From Gp6-AA45 sp035652075 (GTDB lineage: Bacteria; Acidobacteriota; Vicinamibacteria; Vicinamibacterales; CAVVIG01), in NCBI GenBank assembly GCA_035652075.1, contig DASREL010000063.1:1-64000 (forward strand): 64,000 nt of DNA. Reading direction: 5' to 3'. The translations under genes and the position numbers were made by a program. This document shows positions 43,880 through 52,674 of this stretch, one piece after another. The notes under the pieces were generated by a model. It was not told the DNA's origin. It made no database searches and was given only the letters and a program-made list of their open reading frames with translations. The first letter of the stretch is position 1, and the number at the start of each line of letters is the position of its first letter.

Positions 43880-46710
43880 TGCTGTCCCGCGGCCACCGGC
43901 ATCAGGGGACCGCTGGCGGTAGCGGCGGCCACGTAGTCTTCGATCCGATCGCGCGTGAGGCTGCGCGCCGCGCGCGAGAGCGTCAGCCAGTCGCCAGGAT
44001 CGGACGGTCTCGCGGCGTCGATGAAATCCTGCATGGCGCCCGACAAGACGACGCGCGCGAGCGGCGCGGGTAACTGCATCTGCTTCAACATCACCGCAAT
44101 GTGCAGGTTCAGATCCGACACGACCGCAGCGATCAACCCGAGTTGCGGCCGCCCCGCCAGCGGCAACCACTGACCGGGCGTCGTCAGTCGCGTGCAGAAA
44201 CAGCCGAACGGCGCGGCCACGGCCATCCCCCACGGCGCGAAATCGGCCGGCTTGCCGCCGCCGATGACGAGCAGCTCGGTCATCGAGAACATCGAGACGA
44301 CGCGGGGCGCGTCGTGGTCGAGGGTCCACCGGAGGGATCGGCGACGGGCGGCGTCCATCGCGATTTGATCCGCAACGGCATCGAACGTAGCCGCGGTCAT
44401 CAACTGCACGCGCTGCGTCCCGCGCGTGATCGCATCGGCGATCGCATCCCGATCGCGGTCGACGAGCACGTACGGATTCATCAGCGACACGCTCAGCATG
44501 AACGCATCGCGCTCGGGGGACGTCAATCGCGGCGCTTCGAGGACGCCATCGGTCGACACGCGACGCAGCGCCAGCGGCGCAAGCGCGATGTCGAGGCCGA
44601 GGAGCGATCCGGTCACGTGCCACGGCACGTTCGGCACGACCTCCTGCCGCGGCGCCATCCACGCCGTCCGCTGACGAACGTCGCCGTCGCGGATGCCGAA
44701 TCCAAAGTCGTGACGCCGTGACACGTCTTCCGCCAACAGTACCGTCCCCTCGGGATCGCCGATGTCGGCGGCGTAGGCGAACGACACGAGGGAGCCGGCG
44801 AGCATATCGTCGGCGAGTTCGACGAGCCCGTCGGCGGCGCGGACGACACGTTTGCTGTCTTTGGCGCGCGCCGCTTTCGTGATCTCGTCGATCGATTTCT
44901 TGAGCGATTCGTGATGCGACGGCGGGATGCCGACGCCGGCGGCCACGTTCTCGAGCTCGTTCTCGCGCAAACGCTGCGGCACATCCTCGGCGAGCGTTGT
45001 CAGCCGCTCTGCCGCGGTGCTCGCCGTTGATGGGTCTTTGATCATGCTGCGCGCAAGGTCGCTGACGTCGAGCGCGACGTCAATGCGCAGCGCGTCCTGT
45101 TTCTCACGAACGCGTCGCAGCCGCTGCCGCTCGGAACCAGCGAGGTCGAGCCGGTACTGCTGACCCTCCCACGTCACCATCGCCGGACGCGAGGCGGACG
45201 AGCCGGCCAACGCCGCGATCACGGCGCTTTCGACGTCGGTCGACGGCGGCAAGGCGCGCGCGAGATCGTCGCGAATCCACTTCGCGAGCGCGCCCGCGTA
45301 CCGTCCATCGTCCGAGATCGGGACCGCCAGGAGCTGTGCGACGAGCGCTTCTGCCCTGGTCGCGTCGAGCGAGCCGGCAATCGTGGCGCGCGTGATGATG
45401 ACGAGAACGCCCTGGAGCTGCGACTGCACCAACAGGCCGTGCCGGCCGTCGACGGTAGCGAGGCGCGCCGCGAGATGGACGGCGGTCGCGTAGATCGACG
45501 GCTGGCGGATGCCGATCCGTTCGAGCGAGAGCGCGAGCATCCGCACACGCGGAAAACTGCGAACGGCGAGCTGCGCGTCGGCGCGATCGGCATCGGTTGC
45601 GATCGTCGTCGCACGGGCAAGGCGTTGGCCGAACGACAGCTGATCGAGCCGCTCGGCGCGCTGCCGAACGTCTGCCGACCCGATGACCTCGCTGAGCCAC
45701 GCCGCATCGAGCGGCTGCTCGTCGTCGGCGCCGGCGTCGTGACCGGTCAACGCGCGCGACCAGAAACCGCGAGTCAATGCGACCGCCGGCGCGCCTGTCT
45801 CGTCGACCTCGAGACGCTCCAGCGTCATGCCGAGGTCGTACGACGCACGCCCGAACGGCTGCGTTTTCAGATGCCATTCGCGAAAGGCGGTGATGCCGAC
45901 CGTTGCCAGCGCCTTGAAGCGCTCGAGCCGGGCCGCCGCCGTCGGCATCCACGTACCGAGCGTGAAGGCGCGACGCGGCGGATCGAGCTGGCCGATGACG
46001 TCGTACAGATGCGCGAGCCGGCCGTCGTTCGTCTCGAACAGGAGCTCGACGAATCGATCGGGACGCGACGTCTTTTCGAGTAGCACCGCCTCCCACATCG
46101 CCGCCGCTTCGTCCCCGCCCGGCACCTCAACGCGATTCGCGCGGATGTGGAGGCCGCTGGAAAAGACGCCGAAGGCCGGCGCGGCCAGTTTTTCGATGAG
46201 ATGCGAGATCAGCGACCCATGATCCGCGAAGTACTGGAGCGTCTCGTCGTCGAGCGCGCCGAGACCGTGGCAGATGAGCGAGGCGTTGCGGTCCGACAGG
46301 ATCGCCGTGACGAGCTCGTCGCGCGAGACGCGGCGGTGGAACACATGGTCGGCCCACCAGTTCGCGTTCAGTGGAACAGGAACGCTCTCGGTCTGTCGAC
46401 TGTCGGCGGGCGACTGGCGACTGGTTGAGCGTTGCTTCAAGCGCGCCGCGAGCCACTCCGGCGATCGTCGCGGATCGTTGTCCAGGATGATCCGCGTCAT
46501 CTCGTACATGAAGCGTCCGCGGTCGGGCGGCGAATCGACGCTGAGGAGTTGCGCGAGCGCGGCCGTGCCGCCGGTGACCGGTACGTCTTCGAAAATCGCG
46601 GACGCCGCGGCAATTCTCGGTACAATGACGACGCCCACGCAGAGCGCGCAAAGCACGCAGAGAACACCTTTGCGCAGCGGTCTCGGCGCGCTCTGCGTGA
46701 GTCTCGTCAC
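43876..46710 (-). CDS. large secreted protein of unknown function
   Basis: About 944 residues. I recognise no domain. It has a signal peptide (RKGVLCVLCALCVGVVIVPRIAAASA) and then a mostly helical, Ala/Arg/Asp-rich sequence with few cysteines and no obvious transmembrane helix. Some stretches recall peptidase- or TPR-like helices but no catalytic motif stands out. It is the first gene of an operon with two VWA-type proteins, so an envelope role is likely. The start is uncertain: I chose the GTG at 46710 because a TATAAT hexamer ends nine nt before it; the open frame extends further up, antisense to the topoisomerase gene. Its 5' codons overlap a repeat element. The stop overlaps the next start as ATGA. 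Confidence 0.75.
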   Translation of the reverse strand: MTRLTQSAPRPLRKGVLCVLCALCVGVVIVPRIAAASAIFEDVPVTGGTAALAQLLSVDSPPDRGRFMYEMTRIILDNDPRRSPEWLAARLKQRSTSRQSPADSRQTESVPVPLNANWWADHVFHRRVSRDELVTAILSDRNASLICHGLGALDDETLQYFADHGSLISHLIEKLAAPAFGVFSSGLHIRANRVEVPGGDEAAAMWEAVLLEKTSRPDRFVELLFETNDGRLAHLYDVIGQLDPPRRAFTLGTWMPTAAARLERFKALATVGITAFREWHLKTQPFGRASYDLGMTLERLEVDETGAPAVALTRGFWSRALTGHDAGADDEQPLDAAWLSEVIGSADVRQRAERLDQLSFGQRLARATTIATDADRADAQLAVRSFPRVRMLALSLERIGIRQPSIYATAVHLAARLATVDGRHGLLVQSQLQGVLVIITRATIAGSLDATRAEALVAQLLAVPISDDGRYAGALAKWIRDDLARALPPSTDVESAVIAALAGSSASRPAMVTWEGQQYRLDLAGSERQRLRRVREKQDALRIDVALDVSDLARSMIKDPSTASTAAERLTTLAEDVPQRLRENELENVAAGVGIPPSHHESLKKSIDEITKAARAKDSKRVVRAADGLVELADDMLAGSLVSFAYAADIGDPEGTVLLAEDVSRRHDFGFGIRDGDVRQRTAWMAPRQEVVPNVPWHVTGSLLGLDIALAPLALRRVSTDGVLEAPRLTSPERDAFMLSVSLMNPYVLVDRDRDAIADAITRGTQRVQLMTAATFDAVADQIAMDAARRRSLRWTLDHDAPRVVSMFSMTELLVIGGGKPADFAPWGMAVAAPFGCFCTRLTTPGQWLPLAGRPQLGLIAAVVSDLNLHIAVMLKQMQLPAPLARVVLSGAMQDFIDAARPSDPGDWLTLSRAARSLTRDRIEDYVAAATASGPLMPVAAGQQ
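46634..46701. repeat. inverted-arm element with 9-nt units (CTCTGCGTG)
   Basis: CACGCAGAGCGCGC (46636-46649) is a perfect complement of GCGCGCTCTGCGTG (46686-46699). The wider left arm holds three 9-nt units (CTCTGCGTG, CTTTGCGCG, CTCTGCGTG on the minus strand). It codes the signal peptide of the minus-strand gene and lies upstream of the plus-strand topoisomerase B gene. Confidence 0.8.
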
Positions 46711-46719
46711 AAGGCGCAC

Positions 46720-46725
46720 ATTATA
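46720..46725 (-). promoter_or_regulatory. -10-like TATAAT before the large secreted-protein operon
   Basis: A perfect TATAAT on the minus strand, 9 nt before the GTG at 46710, located 4-9 nt upstream of the plus-strand topoisomerase start. It decides the start choice for the operon's first gene. No clear -35 box was found. Confidence 0.45.
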
Positions 46726-46728
46726 GAC

Positions 46729-48645
46729 ATGGCATCCGCGAACTACACCGCGAAAGACATCACGGTTCTCGAGGGACTCGAGCCGGTACGCAAGCGGCCC
46801 GGCATGTATATCGGCGGCGTCGGCTCGGCTGGGCTGCATCACCTCGTCTGGGAAGTGCTCGACAACTCCGTCGACGAGGCGATGAATGGCTACGCTTCAA
46901 ACATTTGGGTCACGCTTCATGCCGATGGATCGTCAATCACGATCGAAGACGATGGTCGCGGCATTCCTGTTGACAAGCATCCGGTTACCAAGAAGCACGC
47001 GATTGAAACCGTCTTCACCGTTCTGCACGCCGGCGGCAAGTTCGAGCACGGAAATTACAAAACCGCCGGCGGTTTACACGGCGTCGGCGCGAGCGTCGTC
47101 AACGCGCTCTCGAAAGAACTGATCGCGCACGTCAAACGCGACGGCGCGCTCTGGGAGATCAAGTTCAAGCAGGGCAAGCCGGTCAGCGGCGTGAAGAAAA
47201 TCGGCCCCGCGCGCGGCACCGGCACGAAGGTGTACTTCCATCCCGACGCCGCGATCTTTCCGAAGATCGAATTCGATCCGCAGATCATCAAAGAGCGGCT
47301 CGAGGTCGCGAGTTACCTGCACAAGGGATTGAAGGTGACCTTCGAGGACGAGGAGACCAAAGAAAAGGTCGTCTTCGAACACAGCGAAGGCCTCGTCGAT
47401 TACCTGAAGAAGATCGTCGCGGAGCGGGGCGCGAAGCCGGTGCACGATGCGCCGTTCACGCTGTCCAAAGAGGACGGCATGCGGCTCGACCTCGTGCTGC
47501 AGTGGACGGAAGCGACCGACGAGCACGTGCGGTCGTACGTCAACGGCATCCCGACCGGATCGGGCGGCACGCACGAAACCGGACTGCGCGCAGGCCTCGG
47601 CAAAGCGGTGCGCAACTACATCGATACGCACAACCTGTCGCCGAAAGGCGTGACGCTCGTCGCCGAAGACATCCGCGAAGGGCTGACCGGCGTGCTGAGC
47701 GTGTTCATCCAGGAACCGCAGTTTCAAGGGCAGACAAAAGACCGGTTGAACAACCCCGAACTCGTGTCCGCGGTGGACGGCGTCGTCCGTCCGGCGCTCG
47801 AGCACTGGTTGAATCACAACGCGAGCGTGTCGAACGCGATTGTGGCGCGCATCATCCTCGCGGCGCGCGCGCGGGAAGCGAGCCGGGCGGCGCAAGCCGA
47901 AGTGTCGCGCAAAAGCGCCACCTCGTCCCGGCTGAATCTGCCGGGCAAGTTGAGCGACTGCACGCACACCGATGCCGCCACGAGCGAGTTGTTCATCGTC
48001 GAAGGCGATTCGGCTGGCGGATCCGCGAAGCAGGGCCGCGACCGCGCGCGGCAGGCGATTCTCCCCTTGCGCGGAAAGGTGTTGAACACCGAGAGCGCTT
48101 CGCTCGCGAAGGTGCTCGAGAACAAAGAGCTGTCCGATCTCGTGACCGCGCTCGGCTGCGGTCTGGGCAAGAACTTCGACATCACCAAGCTTCGATACGG
48201 CCGCTTGATCATCCTCGCCGACGCCGACTCGGACGGGAACCACATCGCGACGCTGCTGCTGACGTTTATCTATCGTCACCTGCCGCAGTTGATCACCAAC
48301 GGCAACGTCTATCTCGCCCAACCGCCGCTCTACCGCATCGACATCGGCAAAGAGACGTTCTGGGCGCTGGACGATGGGCAGAAGGATGCGATCCTGAAGC
48401 AGCATGCGAAGAACGGCAATCGATCGACGCCGGAGATCACGCGATTCAAAGGCCTCGGCGAGATGATGCCGAAGGTGCTGTGGGAAACGACGCTCAATCC
48501 GCGGACGCGGCGGCTGCTGCGCGTCGACATCACCGATCAGATCGTGACCGACCGTGTGATCAACGAACTGATGGGCAAAGACGCGTCGGCGCGCTTCCGC
48601 TTCATCATGGAACGGGCCGACGAGGCACAAGAGCTGGATGTTTGA
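46729..48645 (+). CDS. type IIA DNA topoisomerase subunit B (ParE/GyrB)
   Basis: A 638-residue ATPase subunit. The GHKL ATPase part shows LEGLEPVRKRPGMYIGG, EVLDNSVDEA (Mg-binding Asn), IEDDGRGIPVDKH and GGLHGVGASVVNALS. The transducer and TOPRIM parts follow, with EGDSAGGSAKQGRDR (Glu at 425) and LADADSDGNHIATLLL, where common GyrB sequences have DADVDGSHIRTLLL. The C-terminal RFKGLGEM and PRTRRLLRV motifs are intact. There is no long E. coli GyrB-type insertion. It should partner an A subunit such as the one at 27065-29491; ParE versus GyrB is not settled. The ATG at 46729 is chosen because MASANYTAKDI leads into the conserved motif. It overlaps the next gene by 8 nt. Confidence 0.93.
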   Translation: MASANYTAKDITVLEGLEPVRKRPGMYIGGVGSAGLHHLVWEVLDNSVDEAMNGYASNIWVTLHADGSSITIEDDGRGIPVDKHPVTKKHAIETVFTVLHAGGKFEHGNYKTAGGLHGVGASVVNALSKELIAHVKRDGALWEIKFKQGKPVSGVKKIGPARGTGTKVYFHPDAAIFPKIEFDPQIIKERLEVASYLHKGLKVTFEDEETKEKVVFEHSEGLVDYLKKIVAERGAKPVHDAPFTLSKEDGMRLDLVLQWTEATDEHVRSYVNGIPTGSGGTHETGLRAGLGKAVRNYIDTHNLSPKGVTLVAEDIREGLTGVLSVFIQEPQFQGQTKDRLNNPELVSAVDGVVRPALEHWLNHNASVSNAIVARIILAARAREASRAAQAEVSRKSATSSRLNLPGKLSDCTHTDAATSELFIVEGDSAGGSAKQGRDRARQAILPLRGKVLNTESASLAKVLENKELSDLVTALGCGLGKNFDITKLRYGRLIILADADSDGNHIATLLLTFIYRHLPQLITNGNVYLAQPPLYRIDIGKETFWALDDGQKDAILKQHAKNGNRSTPEITRFKGLGEMMPKVLWETTLNPRTRRLLRVDITDQIVTDRVINELMGKDASARFRFIMERADEAQELDV

Positions 48646-49825
48646 GGCGTTTGCGGCGCAAGTCGGAGTCCGGGCGCCGCAAGCCATTCCAATCAACCCG
48701 CGGCGCAGCGCGGCGTTCGGCGCGGCGATCGTCTGCGCGTTGCTGCTCCTGCAATACGCGCATCGGCGCAAACCGTTCATCCTGCTCTGGGCCGCCGGCT
48801 GGCTGCTCATCGCGCCGACGATGCTGCTGCTCGCGCGCGGGTACGAGAACCCGTATGCGGCTCGCGCCGCGGTCGGCCTGTCGCAGTTTCTGAACGTCGG
48901 CACCGCCGCGCTGTTCTTCTGGAGCGGCGACATCTATCGTCAGACGCGCTTCATCCAAAGCCGCGTCGTCAAAGCGTTCGCGGTCGTCGGCGTCGCCTTC
49001 GTGCTGACGCCGCTCGCGATCGGACCGTATCCGGTGCTCGTCACCGGCTACCTGCTCACGGCGGCGTTGATGGGCGCCGCCGGCGCGACCTATGGCGCCG
49101 TACTGATCGAGCGCCGGATGATCGGCGCCGGGCTCGTCGCGTTCGTGCTGTTCGGGCTTGCCATCTCGAACGTGACGACCGCGTTCGTCGTCAACCGGAT
49201 GCTGAGCGGCGGGCAGTACGTGTTCGAGATCATGGTCGTCAACGCGGTGCTCTACACGTTCGGCGCGCTTGGCGTCCATCAGCTCGTGTTCGAGGACATG
49301 ACGTACGAGCTGCGGATGACGAATCGTCGCCTCGAAGCGGCGCGGGAAGAGTTGCTGCAGGCGGCGATCACCGATCCGCTGACCGGGTGTCACAACCGTC
49401 GGTTTCTCGAGCAGGTCATGGACCGCGAACTGCAACGGCATAAGCGGTTCAACCTGCCGATGTCGCTGCTGTTCGTCGACATCGATCGGTTCAAGCAGAT
49501 CAACGATCAGCTTGGCCACGACGCCGGCGATCGGGTGCTGCAGTATGTGTCGCGGTTCCTCAAGCGCCACATCCGCGAAGCCGACTATGTGTTTCGCTGG
49601 GGCGGCGACGAGTTCCTCGTGTTGATCACGTGCACCGGCGAAGAGGCGCGGCGCAAGGCGGCGGTGTTGAAATCAAACTTCGACGCCGCGCCCGAGGCGG
49701 TCGAACTGCCGCCAGGCATCGGCCTCAGCTGCGGATGGATCGAAGTCCCCCCCGGCACAACCGATCTCTTGCCGCTCGTCGCCGAAGCCGATGCGCTGAT
49801 GTATCAGGACAAAGGCGCGCGCTAG
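48638..49825 (+). CDS. membrane-bound diguanylate cyclase (GGDEF)
   Basis: A 395-residue protein. About seven transmembrane helices occupy residues 25-225 (AAIVCALLLLQYA, VVGVAFVLTPLAIGP, AGLVAFVLFGLAISN), then a short coiled linker (LRMTNRRLEAAREELLQAA) and a GGDEF domain with ITDPLTGCHNRRFL, FVDIDRFKQINDQLGHDAGD and GGDEF at 322-326. An I-site RxxD is present at 313-316 (READ) five residues before it, so product inhibition is likely. It should make cyclic di-GMP in response to a signal in the membrane or periplasm. The start overlaps the topoisomerase gene by 8 nt. Confidence 0.93.
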   Translation: MFEAFAAQVGVRAPQAIPINPRRSAAFGAAIVCALLLLQYAHRRKPFILLWAAGWLLIAPTMLLLARGYENPYAARAAVGLSQFLNVGTAALFFWSGDIYRQTRFIQSRVVKAFAVVGVAFVLTPLAIGPYPVLVTGYLLTAALMGAAGATYGAVLIERRMIGAGLVAFVLFGLAISNVTTAFVVNRMLSGGQYVFEIMVVNAVLYTFGALGVHQLVFEDMTYELRMTNRRLEAAREELLQAAITDPLTGCHNRRFLEQVMDRELQRHKRFNLPMSLLFVDIDRFKQINDQLGHDAGDRVLQYVSRFLKRHIREADYVFRWGGDEFLVLITCTGEEARRKAAVLKSNFDAAPEAVELPPGIGLSCGWIEVPPGTTDLLPLVAEADALMYQDKGAR

Positions 49826-49849
49826 TTCGCGCCACAGCGACGAGAGACA

Positions 49850-50440
49850 TCACTGAACTGCGCCGTACAACGTCACGCCGCATGTGGCGACCGTCGTCAC
49901 TGTGGTGAAGCCCGGTGCTCCCGGCGGTGTCGCGATGAGATCGATGACGAGGTTTTGCGAGAACACCTGCCCTGTCGCCTGTGGCGGTAGCGCATTGGGG
50001 TTGAAATGCGCGGTCGCAGACCCTTGGCCGGCGCCGTCGAAAAATCCGCCATTTGGAAACAGCGTCATGATCGAATCGGATGGTGTGTGTATTTTCCAGC
50101 TGAAGCCGAATTGCGGCACGTTCTTCGCGGTGAATTGCACGGCAATTCCACTGTCTGGGGAATTGCGGGGCAAGGGCGCTCGGCACGAGGAAGAGGTGCC
50201 GTTCGCGACGGTCAGCGTACCGAAGACGGGCGTCGAGGGATTGGCATTGCCGTTGACGTCAGTCGACGGACACGCGAAGGTCGCCGCGCAGCCGTTTTGC
50301 GTTACCGGTGTAGCGGCACCCGGCGGCGCGGGTGCGGTTGCCACTTGCGACGGCGAAGTGGACGATGAACTGTCGCCACCGCATGCCGACGTGAGTCCGG
50401 CAAGCAGTAGCGCGATCGAGATCCGCTTGGTTACTGACAT
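49850..50440 (-). CDS. putative lipoprotein of unknown function (module 1)
   Basis: A 196-residue protein with a lipoprotein signal, RISIALLLAGLTSAC, and acylated Cys followed by GGDSSSSTSPS, so probably lipid-anchored. The mature part is beta-type, with paired cysteines (NGCAATFACPS and SSSCRAPLP) and no recognised domain. The ATG at 50440 is chosen because GAGGAG lies about 9 nt upstream; a longer frame starts at 50458 with an ATGA overlap with the upstream gene. It is the second gene of a two-lipoprotein operon that runs divergently from regulator 1. Confidence 0.75.
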   Translation of the reverse strand: MSVTKRISIALLLAGLTSACGGDSSSSTSPSQVATAPAPPGAATPVTQNGCAATFACPSTDVNGNANPSTPVFGTLTVANGTSSSCRAPLPRNSPDSGIAVQFTAKNVPQFGFSWKIHTPSDSIMTLFPNGGFFDGAGQGSATAHFNPNALPPQATGQVFSQNLVIDLIATPPGAPGFTTVTTVATCGVTLYGAVQ

Positions 50441-50454
50441 GCGAGTTGTGCTCC

Positions 50455-51255
50455 TCATTGACAGGCGGCCGCGCTCGCTGACACGGAGAGTGCGCCGGTC
50501 GACTCCACACCGCCACTCATAATCCCGGCTTGGAGATTGACGTTGACGGTTAACGTTCCACCTTCCGCGGTCAACGTCAGCGCATTGCCGACCAGTTGGC
50601 CCGTCAAGAAGTTCGGTGCTGCCGGCGGCTTCGGGCCCTGAGCCGGGCCGGAATACCCGGAGCTCGTCGGAATGGACTCACCGGTCGCGACGCCATTCGA
50701 CGAAACCTGAACATTCCAGTTACCGTTTTCGAAGTAGGTGCCGCTGCGGCCAAAGTTATCTTTGAAGGGTTTGACGGAGTTGTACGTGCCGCAGTAAGTG
50801 GTTACTGATCCGGCGCTGGTGTTCAACGCGGAAAAGCCGCCAGTGACGTCGTTCTGCGAGTAGCTCCCAGACAGCGCGCCACCATTGACCGTGCCGGTGA
50901 ACGAGAATCCACCGCCCGATACGCTGACCCCGTTCGTCGACGAGTCGTACGTCCCACTGACCGCCGTCGTATTGCCGCCGGTGATGTGCACGCTCCCCGT
51001 GGCAGTCGAAACCGCCAGGGGCCGGAAGGAGGCCGCCGAGATGACGGTCGCGACCGTCACGGTGACCGTTCCGCTTTGCCCGCTGGCGCCGACACCCGCG
51101 AGGGTGCCTTGAAACGTCGTACTCGAAGTCGGGGCCGGTGTCGTTGTCGCTGTCGACGGCGCGGTTGTTGAAGATGATGAACTGCCGCCGCACGCCGCAG
51201 CCACTACCAGTGGGCACACGAGCAGTACGCCGGCGCGTGGACGCCTGTAAACCAT
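50455..51255 (-). CDS. putative lipoprotein, Ser/Thr-rich (module 1)
   Basis: A 266-residue protein. The lipoprotein signal GVLLVCPLVVAAAC is followed by a Ser/Thr linker (GGSSSSSTTAPSTATTTPAP), then a beta-rich domain with alternating Gly/Thr/Ser strands (GTLAGVGASGQSGTVTVTV, GNTTAVSGTYDSSTNG, GTVNGGALSGSYS). It resembles many exported acidobacterial proteins of no known function. It is divergent from the HTH-transmembrane regulator at 51364, with 108 nt between them containing a palindrome, and the second lipoprotein gene follows with an ATGA-type overlap. Confidence 0.78.
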   Translation of the reverse strand: MVYRRPRAGVLLVCPLVVAAACGGSSSSSTTAPSTATTTPAPTSSTTFQGTLAGVGASGQSGTVTVTVATVISAASFRPLAVSTATGSVHITGGNTTAVSGTYDSSTNGVSVSGGGFSFTGTVNGGALSGSYSQNDVTGGFSALNTSAGSVTTYCGTYNSVKPFKDNFGRSGTYFENGNWNVQVSSNGVATGESIPTSSGYSGPAQGPKPPAAPNFLTGQLVGNALTLTAEGGTLTVNVNLQAGIMSGGVESTGALSVSASAAACQ

Positions 51256-51321
51256 GAATCCCTCCGCCGAGATTGGCTAGGCGCAAAGATCCGTGTAATC
51301 TGCCGCGGGAACAACAGGTGA

Positions 51322-51346
51322 ATGCGCGCATAAGCGTGCGCGCGCA
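51322..51346. promoter_or_regulatory. candidate operator between lipoprotein operon and regulator 1
   Basis: ATGCGCGCAT (51322-51331) is a perfect 10-bp palindrome, and TGCGCGC (51323-51329) repeats in inverted form as GCGCGCA (51340-51346). It sits 17 nt before the regulator's start. Operator function is a guess from position. A related box, GCATTAGCGCGCG, lies upstream of the regulator remnant at 60408. Confidence 0.35.
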
Positions 51347-51363
51347 GAATTGCACAGGCTGCG

Positions 51364-52632
51364 ATGACCGAACCCGCAAGCGATCGACTCGACTCGTGGA
51401 AGGCGATCGCTGAATACCTGCGTCGCGACGTCGCCACTGTTCGCCGGTGGGAACGCGAACGAGGCCTGCCGGCTCACCGGGTGCCCGGTGGCCGCGGCAC
51501 GTCGGTGTTTGCGTACCGGTCGGAAATCGATGCGTGGCTGCGTGCGAAAAACGACACGACGGTCACGGTCCCGCCGCGACGCCATGCGTGGGCTATCGGG
51601 ACAGTCGCCGCCGCCATGACGCTGGCGGTTGTTTGGCGTCTGCACTCGGCGCCGATCACGATTCCAGTTGAAGACTTGAAGATCGCCGTCGGCGAGTCGG
51701 CGGTCGTCGCCACGGATCCGCGCGGCGCCGAAATGTGGCGCTATCGGACGCCCGCCGGTTACCGGCTGTCATTCTCGGAGTACGGCGATCGATCCGTCGC
51801 CGTCAGCGGCGTGACTCCTGCGGTGTACGCGATCAGCGGCACGCGCGTTCGCCTGAGCGACAGTCGCGTGGAGAGCGGCGAGCTCATGGAGTTCTCCGCG
51901 GACGGCGTCCTCCGACGCACGTTTGCATTCGACGACCACGTCACGTTCGACCGTCAGCGGTACGGTCCGCCGTGGGGCATCACGGCGCTCGCCGTCGACG
52001 AGAGCCACGGATCGCGGCGCATCGCGGTGGCCGCGCACCACTTCGAATGGTCGGCCAGCGTCGTCACCGTACTCGACGAGAATTTCCGGCGTCTCGGGAC
52101 CTATTGGCAATGGGGATGGATTGAAGGAGTCCGATGGCTCGGCCCCGATCGATTGCTGATCGCCGGTTTCAACGACGCGCGCGACGGCGGCATGGTGGCG
52201 CTGCTCGATCCGTCGACGATGAACGGCCAGTCGCCCGAGGCGGCAGGCGCGCACGGCTACTGCGACGATTGCGGCCGCACGTCGCCCGTCAAAATGGTGG
52301 TGATGCCGCGCAGCGAGCTCAATCGCGCCACGCAGTCGCGGTTCAATCGAGTGCAGCTCGAAGTCCTGCCGGATCGGATCGTCGCGCGAACGATTGAAGT
52401 GCCACAGGGCACGAGCGACGCCGTGGATGCGTTATACGAATTCTCACCGCAGCTCGATCTGGTCCGCGCGTCGTTCAGCGGACCGTATCTGGAACTGCAC
52501 GATGCGCTGAGCGCCCGCGGGCAGCTCGATCACGATCGTCAACACTGTCCCGACCGATCCGGCCCCCGACAAATTCTGACGTGGGATCGCGATCGCGGCT
52601 GGCAGCCGCTTCACATTTCACATCCCACGTAA
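51364..52632 (+). CDS. transmembrane one-component regulator: HTH, one TM helix, propeller-like sensor (copy 1)
   Basis: A 422-residue protein. Residues 8-60 form a MerR/excisionase-like winged HTH (RLDSWKAIAEYLRRDVATVRRWERE, then PGGRGTSVFAYRSEIDAWL). A single transmembrane helix at about 75-92 (WAIGTVAAAMTLAVVW) separates it from a 330-residue extracytoplasmic domain with propeller-like strands (RIAVAAHHFEWSASVVTVLDE, RLLIAGFNDARDGGMVALLD) and a CxxC in GYCDDCG. The layout suggests a membrane-bound DNA-binding protein that senses a periplasmic signal. It is highly similar along its whole length to the gene at 53370-54677. It lies divergent from the lipoprotein operon, which is the obvious candidate target. 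Confidence 0.82.
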   Translation: MTEPASDRLDSWKAIAEYLRRDVATVRRWERERGLPAHRVPGGRGTSVFAYRSEIDAWLRAKNDTTVTVPPRRHAWAIGTVAAAMTLAVVWRLHSAPITIPVEDLKIAVGESAVVATDPRGAEMWRYRTPAGYRLSFSEYGDRSVAVSGVTPAVYAISGTRVRLSDSRVESGELMEFSADGVLRRTFAFDDHVTFDRQRYGPPWGITALAVDESHGSRRIAVAAHHFEWSASVVTVLDENFRRLGTYWQWGWIEGVRWLGPDRLLIAGFNDARDGGMVALLDPSTMNGQSPEAAGAHGYCDDCGRTSPVKMVVMPRSELNRATQSRFNRVQLEVLPDRIVARTIEVPQGTSDAVDALYEFSPQLDLVRASFSGPYLELHDALSARGQLDHDRQHCPDRSGPRQILTWDRDRGWQPLHISHPT

Positions 52633-52674
52633 CCGTTGCGTACATCTGCGACACGACCATCGTCGTCTTGAGGG

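Noticed and set aside
47074..48933. 619-codon minus-strand frame opposite the topoisomerase B gene
   Set aside because: Shadow of a highly conserved gene; no start signal and no motif.
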